Shown here one piece after another: positions 41,102-51,679 of a stretch of DNA of 64,000 nucleotides. Position numbers and translations under genes: made by a program. Every line of letters starts with the position of its first letter. Position 1 is the stretch's first letter. The DNA comes from Bicyclus anynana (taxonomy: Eukaryota; Arthropoda; Insecta; Lepidoptera; Nymphalidae), in the NCBI RefSeq assembly GCF_947172395.1, contig NC_069104.1, positions 9,079,355 to 9,143,354 of the forward strand, in the 5' to 3' direction. A model generated the notes under the pieces. It was not told the DNA's origin, searched no databases, and worked only from the letters and a program-made list of their open reading frames with translations.

Positions 41102-41470
41102 TTACTTATTTGATTACAGTTATTTTTAGTTATATACCTAGTAGTTTTAAAATAAAAATAATACCTTAATACCTAATTGCCGAATAACTTTAAACATTTT
41201 AGTAGAACACTGGATATTATGTAAAGCATAATTTTAACCAAGAAAAAGCTGGACACTTAATTCTTATATGATTATTATAATTAATATGCTATCTTAATTG
41301 GTCGTTATATTATAAAATTATTTGGTAGGTATTATATATACTATATGACTGACTATCTAATTAAAGTTAAACTAAATCAAAATTAATATGAATTTATAAT
41401 ATTTTATATATTTAAACTAGGTAGCTGATTTGGCAAATGTTGTTCTAACATCATTTCTTAATATACAGAA

Positions 41471-41793
41471 CTAACCGACGCCCGCGACTTCGTCCACGTG
41501 AAACTCGATGTAAACTTTCAAGTACTCCTACCCTACTCCTACCTACCCCTACCCTACTTTTCTGGTTGATTTTTTACACCTTGTGTTCGTAAAACCCAAA
41601 AATCTTACGGAACCCTATTTTTTTTTCAAAATAAAATGTAGCCTATGTTACTTGTAGTTAATGTAGCTTTCGAATGGTGAAAGAATTTTTAAAATCGGTC
41701 CAGTAGTTTTTGAGCCTATTCATTACAGTCAAACAAACAAACAAACAAACAAACATACAAAAAAAGTTTTCCTCTTTATAATATTAATATAGA
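41471..41793 (-). mobile_element. Non-autonomous Helitron, near complete
   Basis: Left CTAACCGACGCCCGCGACTT (CTAG mutated), right TCTTTATAATATTAATATAG. The interior is almost the same as 60436-60772 (ACCCTACTTTTCTGGTTGAT, TTTTACACCTTGTG, AATCGGTCCAGTAGTTTTTG). Confidence 0.8.
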
Positions 41794-42506
41794 AATACAA
41801 AAAAAATAAACAACACAAAAAATATCATTAAAATCAGTTGAGCCGCTATATAGGAGTGAGACCACAAATTCGTGTCACGAAATATTCATATAATATGACT
41901 AGTAGACGCGCTGCGGTTTCATCTGGGTATTTCCCGTTCCACTCAGAATACAGGGATAAAAATTTTATCTTATGAATCACTAATAATCTGTATGAAGAAT
42001 TTTTTGAATCAGTTTACAGTAGATCCAGAAATTAAGAGGTAAATATTGTAAGATTGTAGGTACCCCCTAATACGACCTTCCCAACCCTACCATGTTAACC
42101 GACTTCAAAAAAAGGAGGAGGTTTTCACATATCACTCGCGCACATTTTATTGTATATCTGTTTTTTGTATTCTGATGTACCAAACTAATCCAGTTGAAAT
42201 TTGATACACATATCAATTGGTGTGACCACAGGGTAAGATGGAAAGTTGGAAAAGAAAATTATTTTTATATGTACGTTACTCGATTAATTAAAGACTATTG
42301 GATCGATTAGAAAGTATTTTTTTTTGTTTTTATAATATATGTAATAATATTAGTATTAGTATAGATAAATTGTCATAGCTTAGGATACACTAGGAAAGGA
42401 TAATAAATTTTATTAATTTCGTGAATAATTTTATCGCTGAAACAATTTGTTATCGATGCCAGGCCCATTTATCTTCGTTACTGTATAATTTTACACTGTG
42501 ACCCGG
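41794..42506. other. Mixed stretch with Helitron-like and M2-like scraps
   Basis: 41890-42040 (ACTAGTAGACGCGCTGCGGT, ATTTCCCGTTCC) looks like a Helitron 3' end in minus orientation. 42094-42180 (TTAACCGACTTCAAAAAAAG, GAGGAGGTTTTCACATATC) looks like an M2 end. No gene. Confidence 0.45.
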
Positions 42507-42647
42507 TTAGTGGCGGAGTGAATGAGTTTATTATGTCATCGAGCACGTGCTAGGGTCACGTGTATGTAGATAGTGTTGTCTAGTGTCGGGGCGTTGTGAA
42601 CGAAGGCCGTACAACATGGGTCCATTTGCGTCCACTGTTGTTTTTTT
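42507..42647 (+). repeat. Local duplication, left copy
   Basis: GTGGCGGAGTGAATGAGTTT, GAGCACGTGCTAGGGTCACG, TGTTGTCTAGTGTCGGGGC, CATTTGCGTCCACTGTT: repeated at 43457-43594 in the same orientation, about 950 bases away. Confidence 0.85.
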
Positions 42648-42670
42648 CTGATTGTGTACTAGCAGACATT

Positions 42671-42997
42671 TTATTTTATTTTATTCATTACAAGTTAGCC
42701 CTTGACTACAATCTCACCTGATGGTAAGCGATGATTCAGTCTAAGATGGAAGCGGACTAACTTGTTAGGAGGATGAAAATCCACACCCCTTTCGGTTTCT
42801 ACACAACATCGTATAGGAACGCTAAATTGCTTGGCGGTACGTCTTTGTCGGTAGAGTGGTAACTAGCCACGGCCGAAGCCTCCCACCAGCCAGACCTGGA
42901 CCAATTAAGAAAATCTCAGTCTAACCAGCCGGGGATCGAACCCAGGACCACCGTCTTGTAAATCCACTGCGCACACCACTGCGCCACGGAGGCCGTT
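42671..42997 (-). repeat. SINE-B, full length
   Basis: ATTTTATTTTATTCATTACA tail side, complete body, GGGGATCGAACCCAGGACC and GCGCCACGGAGGCCGTT head. It lies between the two copies of the local duplication. Confidence 0.88.
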
Positions 42998-43009
42998 CAG
43001 ACATTTGTC

Positions 43010-43456
43010 TACTTGAATTCGTCCACTAGAATTTGTCCACGTGGAAAGCTTTTATCCTTTGCAATTGCACGTTGTAGAGTCAACATCTCCTGAGGAATGA
43101 GGATGCTGCGGTTTCGGGGTGAAACGTACGTAGAGAGCATTTTGTCGGACCTGGGTGACGTTGTCGCATGGGTTCGTCGGCTTTTCGCAGATGATAGCAA
43201 AATAAATAAATTATTATCTATTCATGATGTACCTCCGCAAAGTAACGCCTGTTTCTATCCAATCTTATCCTCCTTTCTTACATAGTTGGTATACATACAA
43301 ACTCTTCAGCATTTTAATATAGACTTGTCATATTATGTTTCTTAATGGAGTCCAGCGTCACTGGAAGGTTTAGACGAACGCAGATGCTCGGTAAAGTCCG
43401 ATTACGTGGTGTAGAAGACTTGGAGGAACGGAACGACTGTGTGAGAACTGGATCGT
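43010..43456. other. Unassigned sequence between duplication copies
   Basis: 43010-43210 includes GGATGCTGCGGTTTCGGGGT and a GC-rich patch with frames of about 60 codons on both strands; the text looks repeat-derived but no family is recognised. 43340-43450 is similar in character. Confidence 0.35.
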
Positions 43457-43594
43457 AGGACTTATGGCGGAGTGAATGAGTTTATTATGTCATCGAGCAC
43501 GTGCTAGGGTCACGTGTTTAAGATAGTGTTGTCTAGTGTCTGGGTGTTGTGAACAAATGCCATACAACATGCGTCCATTTGCGTCCACTGTTTT
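43457..43594 (+). repeat. Local duplication, right copy
   Basis: Matches 42507-42647 with a few substitutions and small gaps. Confidence 0.85.
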
Positions 43595-43774
43595 GGAGTT
43601 AACTCCTTAAGAATCGATTTAGTTATAAAATAACCGGTATGAAAAAAATATGGGCAGCAAAATTGGATGAACGAATGACAGCGTTACGTTTTTTGTTCGC
43701 AACCTATTTTACTTTGTCTACTTTGTCTTATCTAACTTCGTCTATTTTGTGACAAAGTTATTTGATGTTCTAAA

Positions 43775-44045
43775 CGTCTAATTAATTGTCAACTAATAAT
43801 TTTGTCAAACGCTCCGTTTGTAAGGGATTTGTTATACGACATGAAACAGTTGAAATATAGATCGTCATGGCCGACAGACGTTTTGGCTAGTATTGTCAAA
43901 AACGTATTTAAAGACTAACATTTTCATGTAATGACGTCTCAAAAAAATATAAAAAAAAAAATTCAATCTAGTAGAACGATAATGAAGTTTAAAAGACCAT
44001 TTAAAAAAAATGTCAACTAATCTATTATTTTATGCAATGGCTGTC
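43775..44045 (+). repeat. Unclassified repeat U2, copy 2
   Basis: AATTGTCAACTAATAATTTT, GTCAAACGCTCCGTTTGTAA, CATGACGTCTC-like text and TTCAATCTAGTAGAACGATA. Shares blocks with 20325-20600 and 55540-55640 and is present reversed at 44640-44870. Confidence 0.6.
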
Positions 44046-44117
44046 TTACATTCGGCTGTATATACTTACGCAAGTAAAACCGCCGAACACAACTAGCTAT
44101 CTATAAGTATCGCTATT

Positions 44118-44560
44118 GTTAATCAAAATTCAAAATTCAATTCAAAATTCAAAATTCATTTATTTCAAGTAGGCTCAGTTTACAAGCACTTTTGACACGT
44201 CAGTTGACTATTTGTAAAGATTCTACCACCGGTTCGGAAGGCAGGTTCTGCTGAGAAGATACCGGCAAGAAACTCAACAGTTGCTCTTTTGAAAAAGTCA
44301 TACAGTATTACAATTTACATTTGATAACAATTAAATTACAATTTCTTATAGTTTTATCTCCTGTGTGAAGGTGGAAGCTGATCCAATGGCCTCCAAGCAC
44401 CTTCGTCGTTAAGGAACTCATCAATAGTGTAGTAACCTCGACTAAGTAAATGTTTTTTAACACATTGCTTAAAGTTGTGCATTGGCAAGTCCATCACAGT
44501 CTTGGGGATCTTGTTATAGAAGAGTACACCCAAACCCACAAAATCCCTTTACAATCGTCG
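44118..44560 (-). pseudogene. CR1-like LINE 3' end, copy 2 (best preserved)
   Basis: Minus strand reads GLGVLFYNKIPKTVMDLPM, HNFKQCVKKHLLSRGYYTID, EFLNDEGAWRPLDQLPPSHRR and stop, the CR1-type C-terminus. The 3' UTR follows with CAAAATTCAAAATTC-type tail repeats at 44118-44160. About 61 codons, uninterrupted. 5'-truncated. Confidence 0.82.
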
Positions 44561-44639
44561 GGTGATCGCCCGGCGTGACACGTGCTATGGTCACGCCTAC
44601 ATCGTGGTCGGGAAGGGAAGACGCTGACATAGTTTGAAA

Positions 44640-44870
44640 CAACTACCTTAACAATAGGTTAGTTGATATTTTTTTAAAAAGTTCTTAAATTATTTATTAT
44701 CGTTCTACTCCATTAAAAAAAATATCATATTTTTCGAGACATGAATACATAAAAATTTCAATTTTCAAATATCTTTTGAAAATACGAGTATGAGCTGAAA
44801 CGCTATCGGCCATGATGGTCTGTCTATATTTTATCTGTTTCATGACGTCACGTAAGTCCATAAACACTAG
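44640..44870 (-). repeat. Unclassified repeat U2, copy 3 (reversed)
   Basis: TATTATCGTTCTACTCCATT, CATATTTTTCGAGACATGA, CGGCCATGATGGTCTGTCTA and CTGTTTCATGACGTCAC are the inverse of 43850-44000 blocks. With copy 2 it forms an inverted pair around the CR1-like LINE end. Confidence 0.55.
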
Positions 44871-44903
44871 CCTTTACCAAACTTTTTGGTTTTTGACAAA
44901 ATT

Positions 44904-45195
44904 CATCATTATCAACCCATATTCGGCTCACTGCTGAGCTCGAATCGCCTCTCAGAATGAGAGGGGTTAGGCCAATAGTCCACCGCGCAGGCCCAATGCG
45001 GATTGGCAGACTTCATACACGCAGAGAATTAAGAAAATTCTCTGGTATGCAGGTTTCCTCACGATTTTTTCCTTCACTGTTTGAGACACGTGATATTTAA
45101 TTTCTTAAAATGCACACAACTGAAAAGTTGGAGGTGCATGCCCCGGATTTGAACCCACACTTTCCGGAATCGGGGGCAGGGGTCACGCCACTTAA
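44904..45195 (-). repeat. SINE-A, lacking the first part of its head
   Basis: TTCATCATTATCAACCCATA, GAGAGGGGTTAGGCCAATAG, GGTTTCCTCACGAT, AAAGTTGGAGGTGCATGCCC, CCGGAATCGGGGGCAGGGGT. The AGCCGTGATAGCCC start is lost. Confidence 0.87.
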
Positions 45196-46605
45196 TCTCC
45201 CAGATAAACGACTTCATATCCAAAGTCCAAAGATTACGTGACAATGATGTAGACTTAGAAACAGTGACGTCATCGCCATAATAATAAGGAAACGAATCCT
45301 TCACATATCGCAGTCACGTGGCCGAGGGTCGTTGACCCGTAATCTCGATACATTGTTCAAGTTGGCAAACAACTTTGTACGATATTGTAATTATATTGAA
45401 AGTTTACAGCTAACTTGTGTTGCTACCTTTATCGGGGTTGATAACCCTTAATTCAGTTAAATCCATCGGTGCATTGACCCTTTGCAAATATTTTTGTCTG
45501 AAATTGTATGGAAGCTGGTATAATCGACCGGTGCAAATTTGTTTTTTTTTTTAAACGCGGTGCATGTTGAAAATGGAAATTTCAGTATGAAACGTAAGGT
45601 CTAAGTTTCATCTACGATATAAAAAACATTTTTAGATGTAAAAGTTAAAAGATAACCCACACGATAAACACTTTCCTGGTGTTGAAATGCACTATAAGAG
45701 TGTGTACTTAGTTCTAGATAAGTTTGTATACAGTAAAAACTTCTTATTCACTCTTCCTTTTTTCACGTTTTCACTATTTGCGGATTAAAACTTTGCGACT
45801 CAATTCCTATATTCGCGGCTAAATACGTTATTAGCTGATCTGACTGACGAAACTGACGTAAAATCTGCAAATTTAAACTTTAACTTGCAAATACCTATTG
45901 CCGAAATTGCAAGCAAGCAAGCAAGAAAAAATTACAAAATACTTCAAATAATTGTCTAAGACTGAAGATAATAGTTAATAGTTAAAACTTCAATTAATTA
46001 TTTTTTCTTTTTATATTTGTTATTTATTTTGTCACCCAAGAACGTATCCAATAAAATCCCATATAAAATACCAAATAAATTAATACCATTACATATACTG
46101 CCAAATACATTACCATATACCATACCTTCCTTTTGGCTTCGCCGTAGTCGGGTAAAAAAAATAAACCTTGACTGAGTTTGTTGTGAGCTCTTCTCGGATC
46201 AAGGCGCTTTGGAACCTTCGTAACTTTAATTTTGTTTTTGATGAATCATTTAAAAAAAAAAACAAAGTTTCACGCAAACAGAGAACCTCATTAACTCGAG
46301 CCTTATACTTAGGTAAATAATCGTATCTCGTATACCAAAATAAAAAAAAAATCAAAAATCCAAATAACGGCGAATAAATAATTACGGAAATGTATTTATT
46401 AGTTAAATGGAATTGTTATTTTATTAAATCAGCTTACAAGTACACAGGCTCAGGTTTTTGAGCACGTGACTTGCCTTCGCCCAAAGATATTATACTACTA
46501 GATATGTTACGTGCCAACAATATCACCGCAAAAAGTGATCCGAATTTAGCTACTCCACTGAGCGCACACATGCACACTATCGTGTTTACTTACATAAAGT
46601 ATATA
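45196..46605. other. 1.4 kb without a recognised feature
   Basis: Rather AT-rich single-copy DNA. No frame over about 80 codons makes sense and I recognise no repeat. The longest repeat-free interval in the middle of the window; a GCAAGCAAGCAAGCAAG run is at 45909-45926. Confidence 0.45.
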
Positions 46606-46698
46606 TCTATACTAATATTATAAGGAGGAATTATTTGATTGTTTGTTTGTCTGTTTGCATTGAATATGAATAGGGTGAAACCTCGCGGCGTATGCTAG
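46606..46698 (+). mobile_element. Very short Helitron, 93 bp
   Basis: Starts TCTATACTAATATTATAAGG and ends CCTCGCGGCGTATGCTAG followed by T; flanking A and T. An internally deleted copy with both termini. Confidence 0.75.
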
Positions 46699-46729
46699 TT
46701 TATCTAGCTATTTATAGTTTTTAATATTT

Positions 46730-47720
46730 CTAAACACATAACTCGACAGTGTAGACAATATTTAGGTAAACACATAACTCGACACTGTGGACAATATTTT
46801 AGGTTAATTTTAGCAGACTCAGAAATGGATTACAAAAATAAGAAAACCAATGTCGAACAATTCACAATATTTGTCAGGACAACTTAATTATCAAATCAAA
46901 CTGTAACAAAAATAAGACCCTAAAATGGCAGAATGACCTTGAGTGGAGTCACGCACTTGTGAACGCTGTGTGTAGGGTTAAAGACGTCTCTGATAGTTAA
47001 CAACACTCCTCTTTTTCACTCAAGTCACTCTCCCCGCTCATTCCGAGTAACCTATAAAGAGAGAGCACACAGAGGCCGACCGGACGACGAGCGCCTTATA
47101 ACGCAAGTCGTTCCCACCAACTGATCACTACCCCTCTCTAAATCCCTACTCTTTACGAAACAAGTCGCGCCACCTAGCGTCGGCACGAGCCAACAAAATC
47201 GAGCGACGTCATATCCGTCCCAGACTTTTTTTTTATTTTTTACAAGTTAGCCCTTGACTACAATCTCACCTGATGGTAAGTGATGATGCAGTCTAAGATG
47301 GAAGCGGGCTAACTTGTTAGGAGGAGGATAAATATCCACACCCCTTTTCGGTTTCTACACGACATCGTACCGGAACGCTAAATCGATTGGCGTTACGTCT
47401 TTTTCGGTAGGGTGGTAACTACCACTGCACGGCACAACTGCCACCAGCCAGACCTGGACCAATTAAGAAAATCTCAATGAACCCAGCCGGGGATCGAACC
47501 CAGGACCTCCGTTTTGTAAATCCACCGCGCATACCACTGCGCCACGGAGACCGGAGCCTATTGCCAACATTAAAATAACTTTCGTTGTTTACTAAATGGA
47601 ATTAATTAATTTAATTTTCCTCAGTTTCGACGCACTAATGACATATCTAAGGATATAAAATCTTTGCCTTCGCCTCGTAAGGCTAAAGATTAAGGCCGTT
47701 GGCTCGTTGCCTTTGTGGCA
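46730..47720 (+). repeat. Unclassified repeat U1, longest copy, interrupted by SINE-B
   Basis: Begins with a doubled ACACATAACTCGACA block (46733, 46771), then TTAGCAGACTCAGAAATGG, AACCAATGTCGAACAATTC, ATAAGACCCTAAAATGGC, CACGCACTTGTGAACGCTG, CTCAAGTCACTCTCCCCGC, GCCACCTAGCGTCGGCACG. After the SINE-B (47227-47553) it resumes with ATAACTTTCGTTGTTTACTA and CTAATGACATATCTA, also seen at 51445-51510. Confidence 0.65.
47227..47553 (-). repeat. SINE-B nested in U1
   Basis: TTTTTTTTTATTTTTTACAA, full body with a GTGGTAACTACCACTGCACG variant, GGGGATCGAACCCAGGACC, GCGCCACGGAGACCGG. Confidence 0.88.
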
Positions 47721-47804
47721 CGAGGTTCTTCAACGTGTTGATGTTTTGTAATAAGCCCAAGTTCCGCGTTTGTCTCAATACAAAAAAACCACGTGACACA
47801 TAGT

Positions 47805-48433
47805 CATCATTAACAACCCATGCTCGGCTCACTGTTGAGCACGAGTCTCCTCACAGAATGAGAGGGGTTAGGCGAACAGTCCATCACGCTGTTCCAATGC
47901 GGATTGATAGACTTCACACATGTAGAGAATGACGGCCTCTGTGGCGCAGTGGTATGCGCGGTGGATTTACAGGACGGAGGTCCTGGGTTCGATCCCCGGT
48001 TGGGCAGATTGAGATTTTCTTAATTTGTCCAGGTCTGGCTGGTGGGAGGCTTCAGCCGTAGCTAGTTACCATCCTACCGGCAAAGACGTACCGCCAAGCG
48101 ATTTAGCGTTCCGGTACGATGCCGTGTAGAAACCGAAAGGGGTGTGGGTTTTCATCCTCCACCTAACAAGTTAGCCCGCTTCCATCTTAGACTGCATCAT
48201 CACTTACCATCAGGTGAGGTCAAGGGCTAACTTGTAAAAAAGAATTAATAAAATTCTCAGGTATACAGGTTTCCTTACGATGTTTTGCCTAAACCGTTTG
48301 AGACACCTGGTATTTAATTTCTTAAACTGCACATGACTGAAAAGTTGGAGGTACATGACACAGACCGGATTCTAAGCCACACCCTCCGGAATCTGAGGCA
48401 GAGGTCATATCCACTGAGCTATCACGGCTCTCA
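47805..48433 (-). repeat. SINE-A split by a SINE-B
   Basis: Left part 47805-47929 (TCATTAACAACCCATGCTCG to ACACATGTAGAGAAT) and right part 48246-48433 (TAATAAAATTCTCAGGTATA to CTGAGCTATCACGGCTC) form one minus-strand SINE-A. The split falls in the AGAGAATTAAGAAAATTCTC segment. Confidence 0.88.
47930..48245 (+). repeat. SINE-B nested in SINE-A
   Basis: Head GACGGCCTCTGTGGCGCAGT, B box, body and AACTTGTAAAAAAGAATTA. AGAAT occurs on both sides, a short probable target duplication. Confidence 0.9.
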
Positions 48434-48654
48434 TTTACGGTTACCTACTTATTAAAAAAAAAATATGGTCAAGTTTTAACTTTAAAGTGGCAACCCTAAG
48501 TACACGTGACTTGGGTCAATGCCTCTAGATAACGGAGGCCAGAGATGTGCAACGAAACCTGTGAAACTTTCTGCCCCACTTTTTACAACCGTGCAAGTAA
48601 AAATTCAAAGAAATGAAACGATATTCTACTAACGATGTTAAGGTATCTTTAGCG

Positions 48655-48930
48655 TTATCTAAATTTTTGACGTGACAAAGTCTTATAATTCGATAGGGCC
48701 GGCTGCACACTCGAAAAAGATGACGTAATGCGTCGTTCCATCGCTCTAGGGTTGCCAACTTTTTTTACAAAAAATGAACTATATTCTGGTCTATGAAGAT
48801 TATGAAACAGTATTTTAGAAAAACGAACATTTTCTTTTGAAAAATGCAACCATTCCATCAGTATTTTCTTATGACGTTGTCACGTTCAACCATCGTCAGT
48901 AAACCGACTTTACAGACAACCGATTTTTTA
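48655..48930 (-). repeat. Non-coding repeat, reversed partner of 14815-15165
   Basis: AAATTTTTGACGTGACAAAG, CGAAAAAGATGACGTAATGC, CGCTCTAGGGTTGCCAACTT, ATATTCTGGTCTATGAAGAT, ATGACGTTGTCACGTTCAAC, CGTCAGTAAACCG. Confidence 0.65.
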
Positions 48931-48968
48931 TTTTAAAAGTTTGAAGCGTTTTAAAATCGATACAATAA

Positions 48969-49085
48969 GTTGTTTCAGTAAATGGTCTCATAACGAAAAT
49001 CTTCGAGCAACACCTTAAGAAGCTTTCACTTAACTGTTGGATTATGTGTCGGATACAGAAGGCAGTGATTCTTGAGACGGCAGAC
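48969..49085 (+). pseudogene. Dong/R4-like 3' fragment
   Basis: Reads VSVNGLITKIFEQHLKKLSL, NCWIMCRIQKAVILETA: same C-terminal region as 35290-35420, cut before the stop. A Helitron scrap follows. Confidence 0.7.
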
Positions 49086-49105
49086 GACGGTTAGGTACAT
49101 TAGTT

Positions 49106-49192
49106 GGCTTAATGCTACTTGTAAAATCCATGGTTCCCGCGGGATTTAAATAAAACAAAATTTCACGCGAAAGTAGTCTGCCTCGTCCGCTA
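49106..49192 (+). mobile_element. Helitron 3' scrap
   Basis: TAAAATCCATGGTTCCCGCG, GGATTTAAATAAAACAAAAT, TTCACGCGAAAGTAGTCTGC and GTCCGCTAAT: a degenerate 3' end with CTAG changed to CTAA. Confidence 0.55.
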
Positions 49193-49470
49193 ATAAGAGA
49201 AAAAAAATCCCTTTGGAACAAATCCAAGGAGCTATCTAATTAAGTATGATCATAAGTAGGTAATAATAAAGTAGGTAATCCACGTAAGTACCTTTAAGTA
49301 TTCATCTTGACACGTGACGACATATGTAAGCAATTCTCTATCATGAATGTATAAAATAAACAGTCCTTGCTCTGCTACATCGAAACTGAAATAGATTTGA
49401 ACTCAACCTTTTAAGATGTTATCACCCACGCATGGTTTACTAATGTACCTAAGTGTATGAATCTATACTA

Positions 49471-49646
49471 TCTATACTAATATTATAAAGCTGAAGAGTT
49501 TGTTTGTTTGTTTGATTGATTGATTTGCGCTAATTTGAGGAACTACTAGTCCGATTTGAAAAATTCTTTCAGTGTTAGATAGCCTATTTATCGAGGCTAT
49601 AGGCTATATATTATCCCCAAATTCCTACAGGAATCTAGTCAGCTAG
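49471..49646 (+). mobile_element. Non-autonomous Helitron
   Basis: TCTATACTAATATTATAAAG start, (TTTG)n, ACTAGTCCGATTTGAAAAAT, TCGAGGCTATAGGCTATATA and GTCAGCTAG followed by T. The terminal hairpin is weak, otherwise complete (176 bases). Confidence 0.7.
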
Positions 49647-50084
49647 TGATAATTATATAAATAAATAAATCGATAGATTATAATCTAAAGGTATTTACAA
49701 TTTTACGGTGACATATTCATCATCCCCGAACTTAGATCAAAATTATGAAAAAGAAGTCTATAAAATATTGTATACATTAGGGAATTTCGGAAAATTTTCT
49801 CTCGATTTTCCAAAACTTCAGATTTTATTAATTTAGTTCAAAAAATTCAAATTAAGTAGGTAATACAAACATCGATATTCATGTTATTCTGTCACGTGTT
49901 GAAAACATATGGAATGTGAGTGGAGCGTGAAGTCTGCATCCTGACTTTTAGATAAGCTAATCAATTTGTATGGAAGTTACCTACTTTTGAGTTTGAGTTG
50001 AGAGACGTTGTTTATTCAATTCAAAATGATATTTATTTATATATCCATACTAATGTAATGTTTTAATTTAAGTACATAAGTGTC
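49647..50084. other. Stretch without a recognised feature
   Basis: AT-rich; no gene or repeat recognised. Confidence 0.35.
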
Positions 50085-50757
50085 ATATCCATTACGGCAG
50101 CCTAAGATTCGGAGGGCATAGGTTCGAATCTGGTTCGGGGCATGCACCTCCAACTTTTCAGTTATATTAAATGTGTTTGTCCACGTGGAAATCAATGTAA
50201 ACTTTTAAGCCCTATTTCACCCCTTTAGAGATTATATTTAAAATTTTTTGAATTTTTGAATCACTTAATATTTTGTATTTTTTTTTATGATTTATAACCA
50301 ATTCTTTAAAACTGTAACTCAAAAAATAAAGGTCTTTCCATACAAACTTTCAATCCTTATTTCACCCCCTTCTTATTTTATTTTCGCAATAAAAGTATCC
50401 TATAATCTTCTCCGTGTTATGGTCTTAAACCGTGCCAAGTTTCATTTGAAGTCATTCAGTAGTTTCAGCGTGATGCCCGAATAACAAAAAAAAACGGACA
50501 GACAGACAGACGAAAAACCGAAAATAAATATTTTCAGTATTTTATTATAAGTAAAGATAGATATAGATTAAATATTACGTGTCTCAAACGGTGAAGAAAA
50601 AAACGTGAGCATACCTGAAATTTTTCTTAATTCTCTACGTGTGTAAAGTCTGCCAATCCGCATTTGGTGGACTATTGGCCTAACCCATTTCATTCTGAGA
50701 GGAGACCCGTGACCTACAGGGAGCCGAATATGATGATGATGATGATGATGATGATGA
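50085..50757 (+). repeat. SINE-A split by a Helitron
   Basis: Head part 50085-50170 (ATATCCATTACGGCAGCCTA, GATTCGGAGGGCATAGGTTC, CATGCACCTCCAACTTTTCA) and 3' part 50576-50757 (ATATTACGTGTCTCAAACGG, TGCCAATCCGCATTTGGTGG, (GAT)n tail). Together they form one SINE-A. Confidence 0.8.
50171..50575 (-). mobile_element. Helitron nested in SINE-A
   Basis: TTTGTCCACGTGGAAATCAA at the left, CCTATTTCACCCCTTTAG, TTATGGTCTTAAACCGTGCC, AAGTCATTCAGTAGTTTCAG, GACAGACAGACAGACG and a TTTTATTATAAGTAAAGATA end. Terminal hairpin degraded. Confidence 0.7.
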
Positions 50758-51203
50758 TCAAAGGTTTTGGTATATAATTAGTCAAGTTGTCGTGTAAACT
50801 GATTGAAATATGGCGATAATTGTAGGAAGCATCGGGAAAGCTGACTGACACTTGTTCAAAATTGTACATGCGCATAAAACTGTCATTTGGTTCAACTCAC
50901 TTGCCGGCGTCTATACCTTATAAAATATCATTGGAAAATAACAAAATTAGTTAATAAAAATAGCCCGACTCATTTTCCAATTTAAAATTCGGGGGTCAAG
51001 TCGTTTATATTCATCACTGTCACGTGTCTATTCGCGTGATTGTTAGTCCATTGAAATGTTACAATTTAAAGGACCAACGACATTATATTGTACCTACTGT
51101 TTACGTCGTTGTCCGTAGTATTGCATTTTTAGAGGACGCAATTTTTGGAACATGTGTGGGAGGTCAACAGAAGTTTAACCACAAGTTTTTGGGATCGCCA
51201 CAC
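50758..51203. other. Stretch without a recognised feature
   Basis: Single-copy; no frame with a recognisable product. Confidence 0.35.
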
Positions 51204-51249
51204 TTTTTTCGCGATATCTCGGAAACTCTTCCGAGATATCGCGAAAAAA
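51204..51249. repeat. Perfect 21-base inverted repeat with 4-base loop
   Basis: 51204-51224 (six T then CGCGATATCTCGGAA) pairs with 51229-51249 around ACTC. RNA from either strand would form a strong hairpin; on the minus strand it would also end in a T run, and likewise on the plus strand it is followed by A. Confidence 0.85.
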
Positions 51250-51284
51250 AATCAAAAATCCGAATAGAATATAGAATCCTATAA

Positions 51285-51510
51285 CCCTACACACAGCGTT
51301 CACAAGTGCGTGACTCCACTCAAGGTCATTCTTTGTCATTCTAGGGTCTTATTTTGGTTACCATTGTTCGATATTACTTTTCTTATTGTTTGTAAACCAC
51401 TTCTGAGTCTGCTAAAAGTATACAATATTTAGGCATTATTTATTTAAATAACTTTCGTTGTTTACTATGCGACTTAATGAAATTGAAGCGCTAGTGACAT
51501 ATCTCTATTA
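51285..51510. repeat. Unclassified repeat U1, rearranged copy
   Basis: 51285-51440 is the inverse of the U1 5' half (CACACAGCGTTCACAAGTGC, GACTCCACTCAAGGTCATTC, AGGGTCTTATTTTGGTTAC, CTGAGTCTGCTAAAAGTAT). 51445-51510 is in plus orientation and matches the U1 3' part at 47580. Confidence 0.6.
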
Positions 51511-51679
51511 TAAAATCTTTGGTATGAACAGTATATTCTCACAACAAAGCCCAACGCTATGTCTCAATTTGGGCCACGTGGACGGCGCACGTGAATTCTG
51601 CGCACGCACCGTTCTCGCTCAATTACGATCTAATTTTATCACTTCGCCTTTGATGTATTTATCTCGTTTCCGTTCCCGT

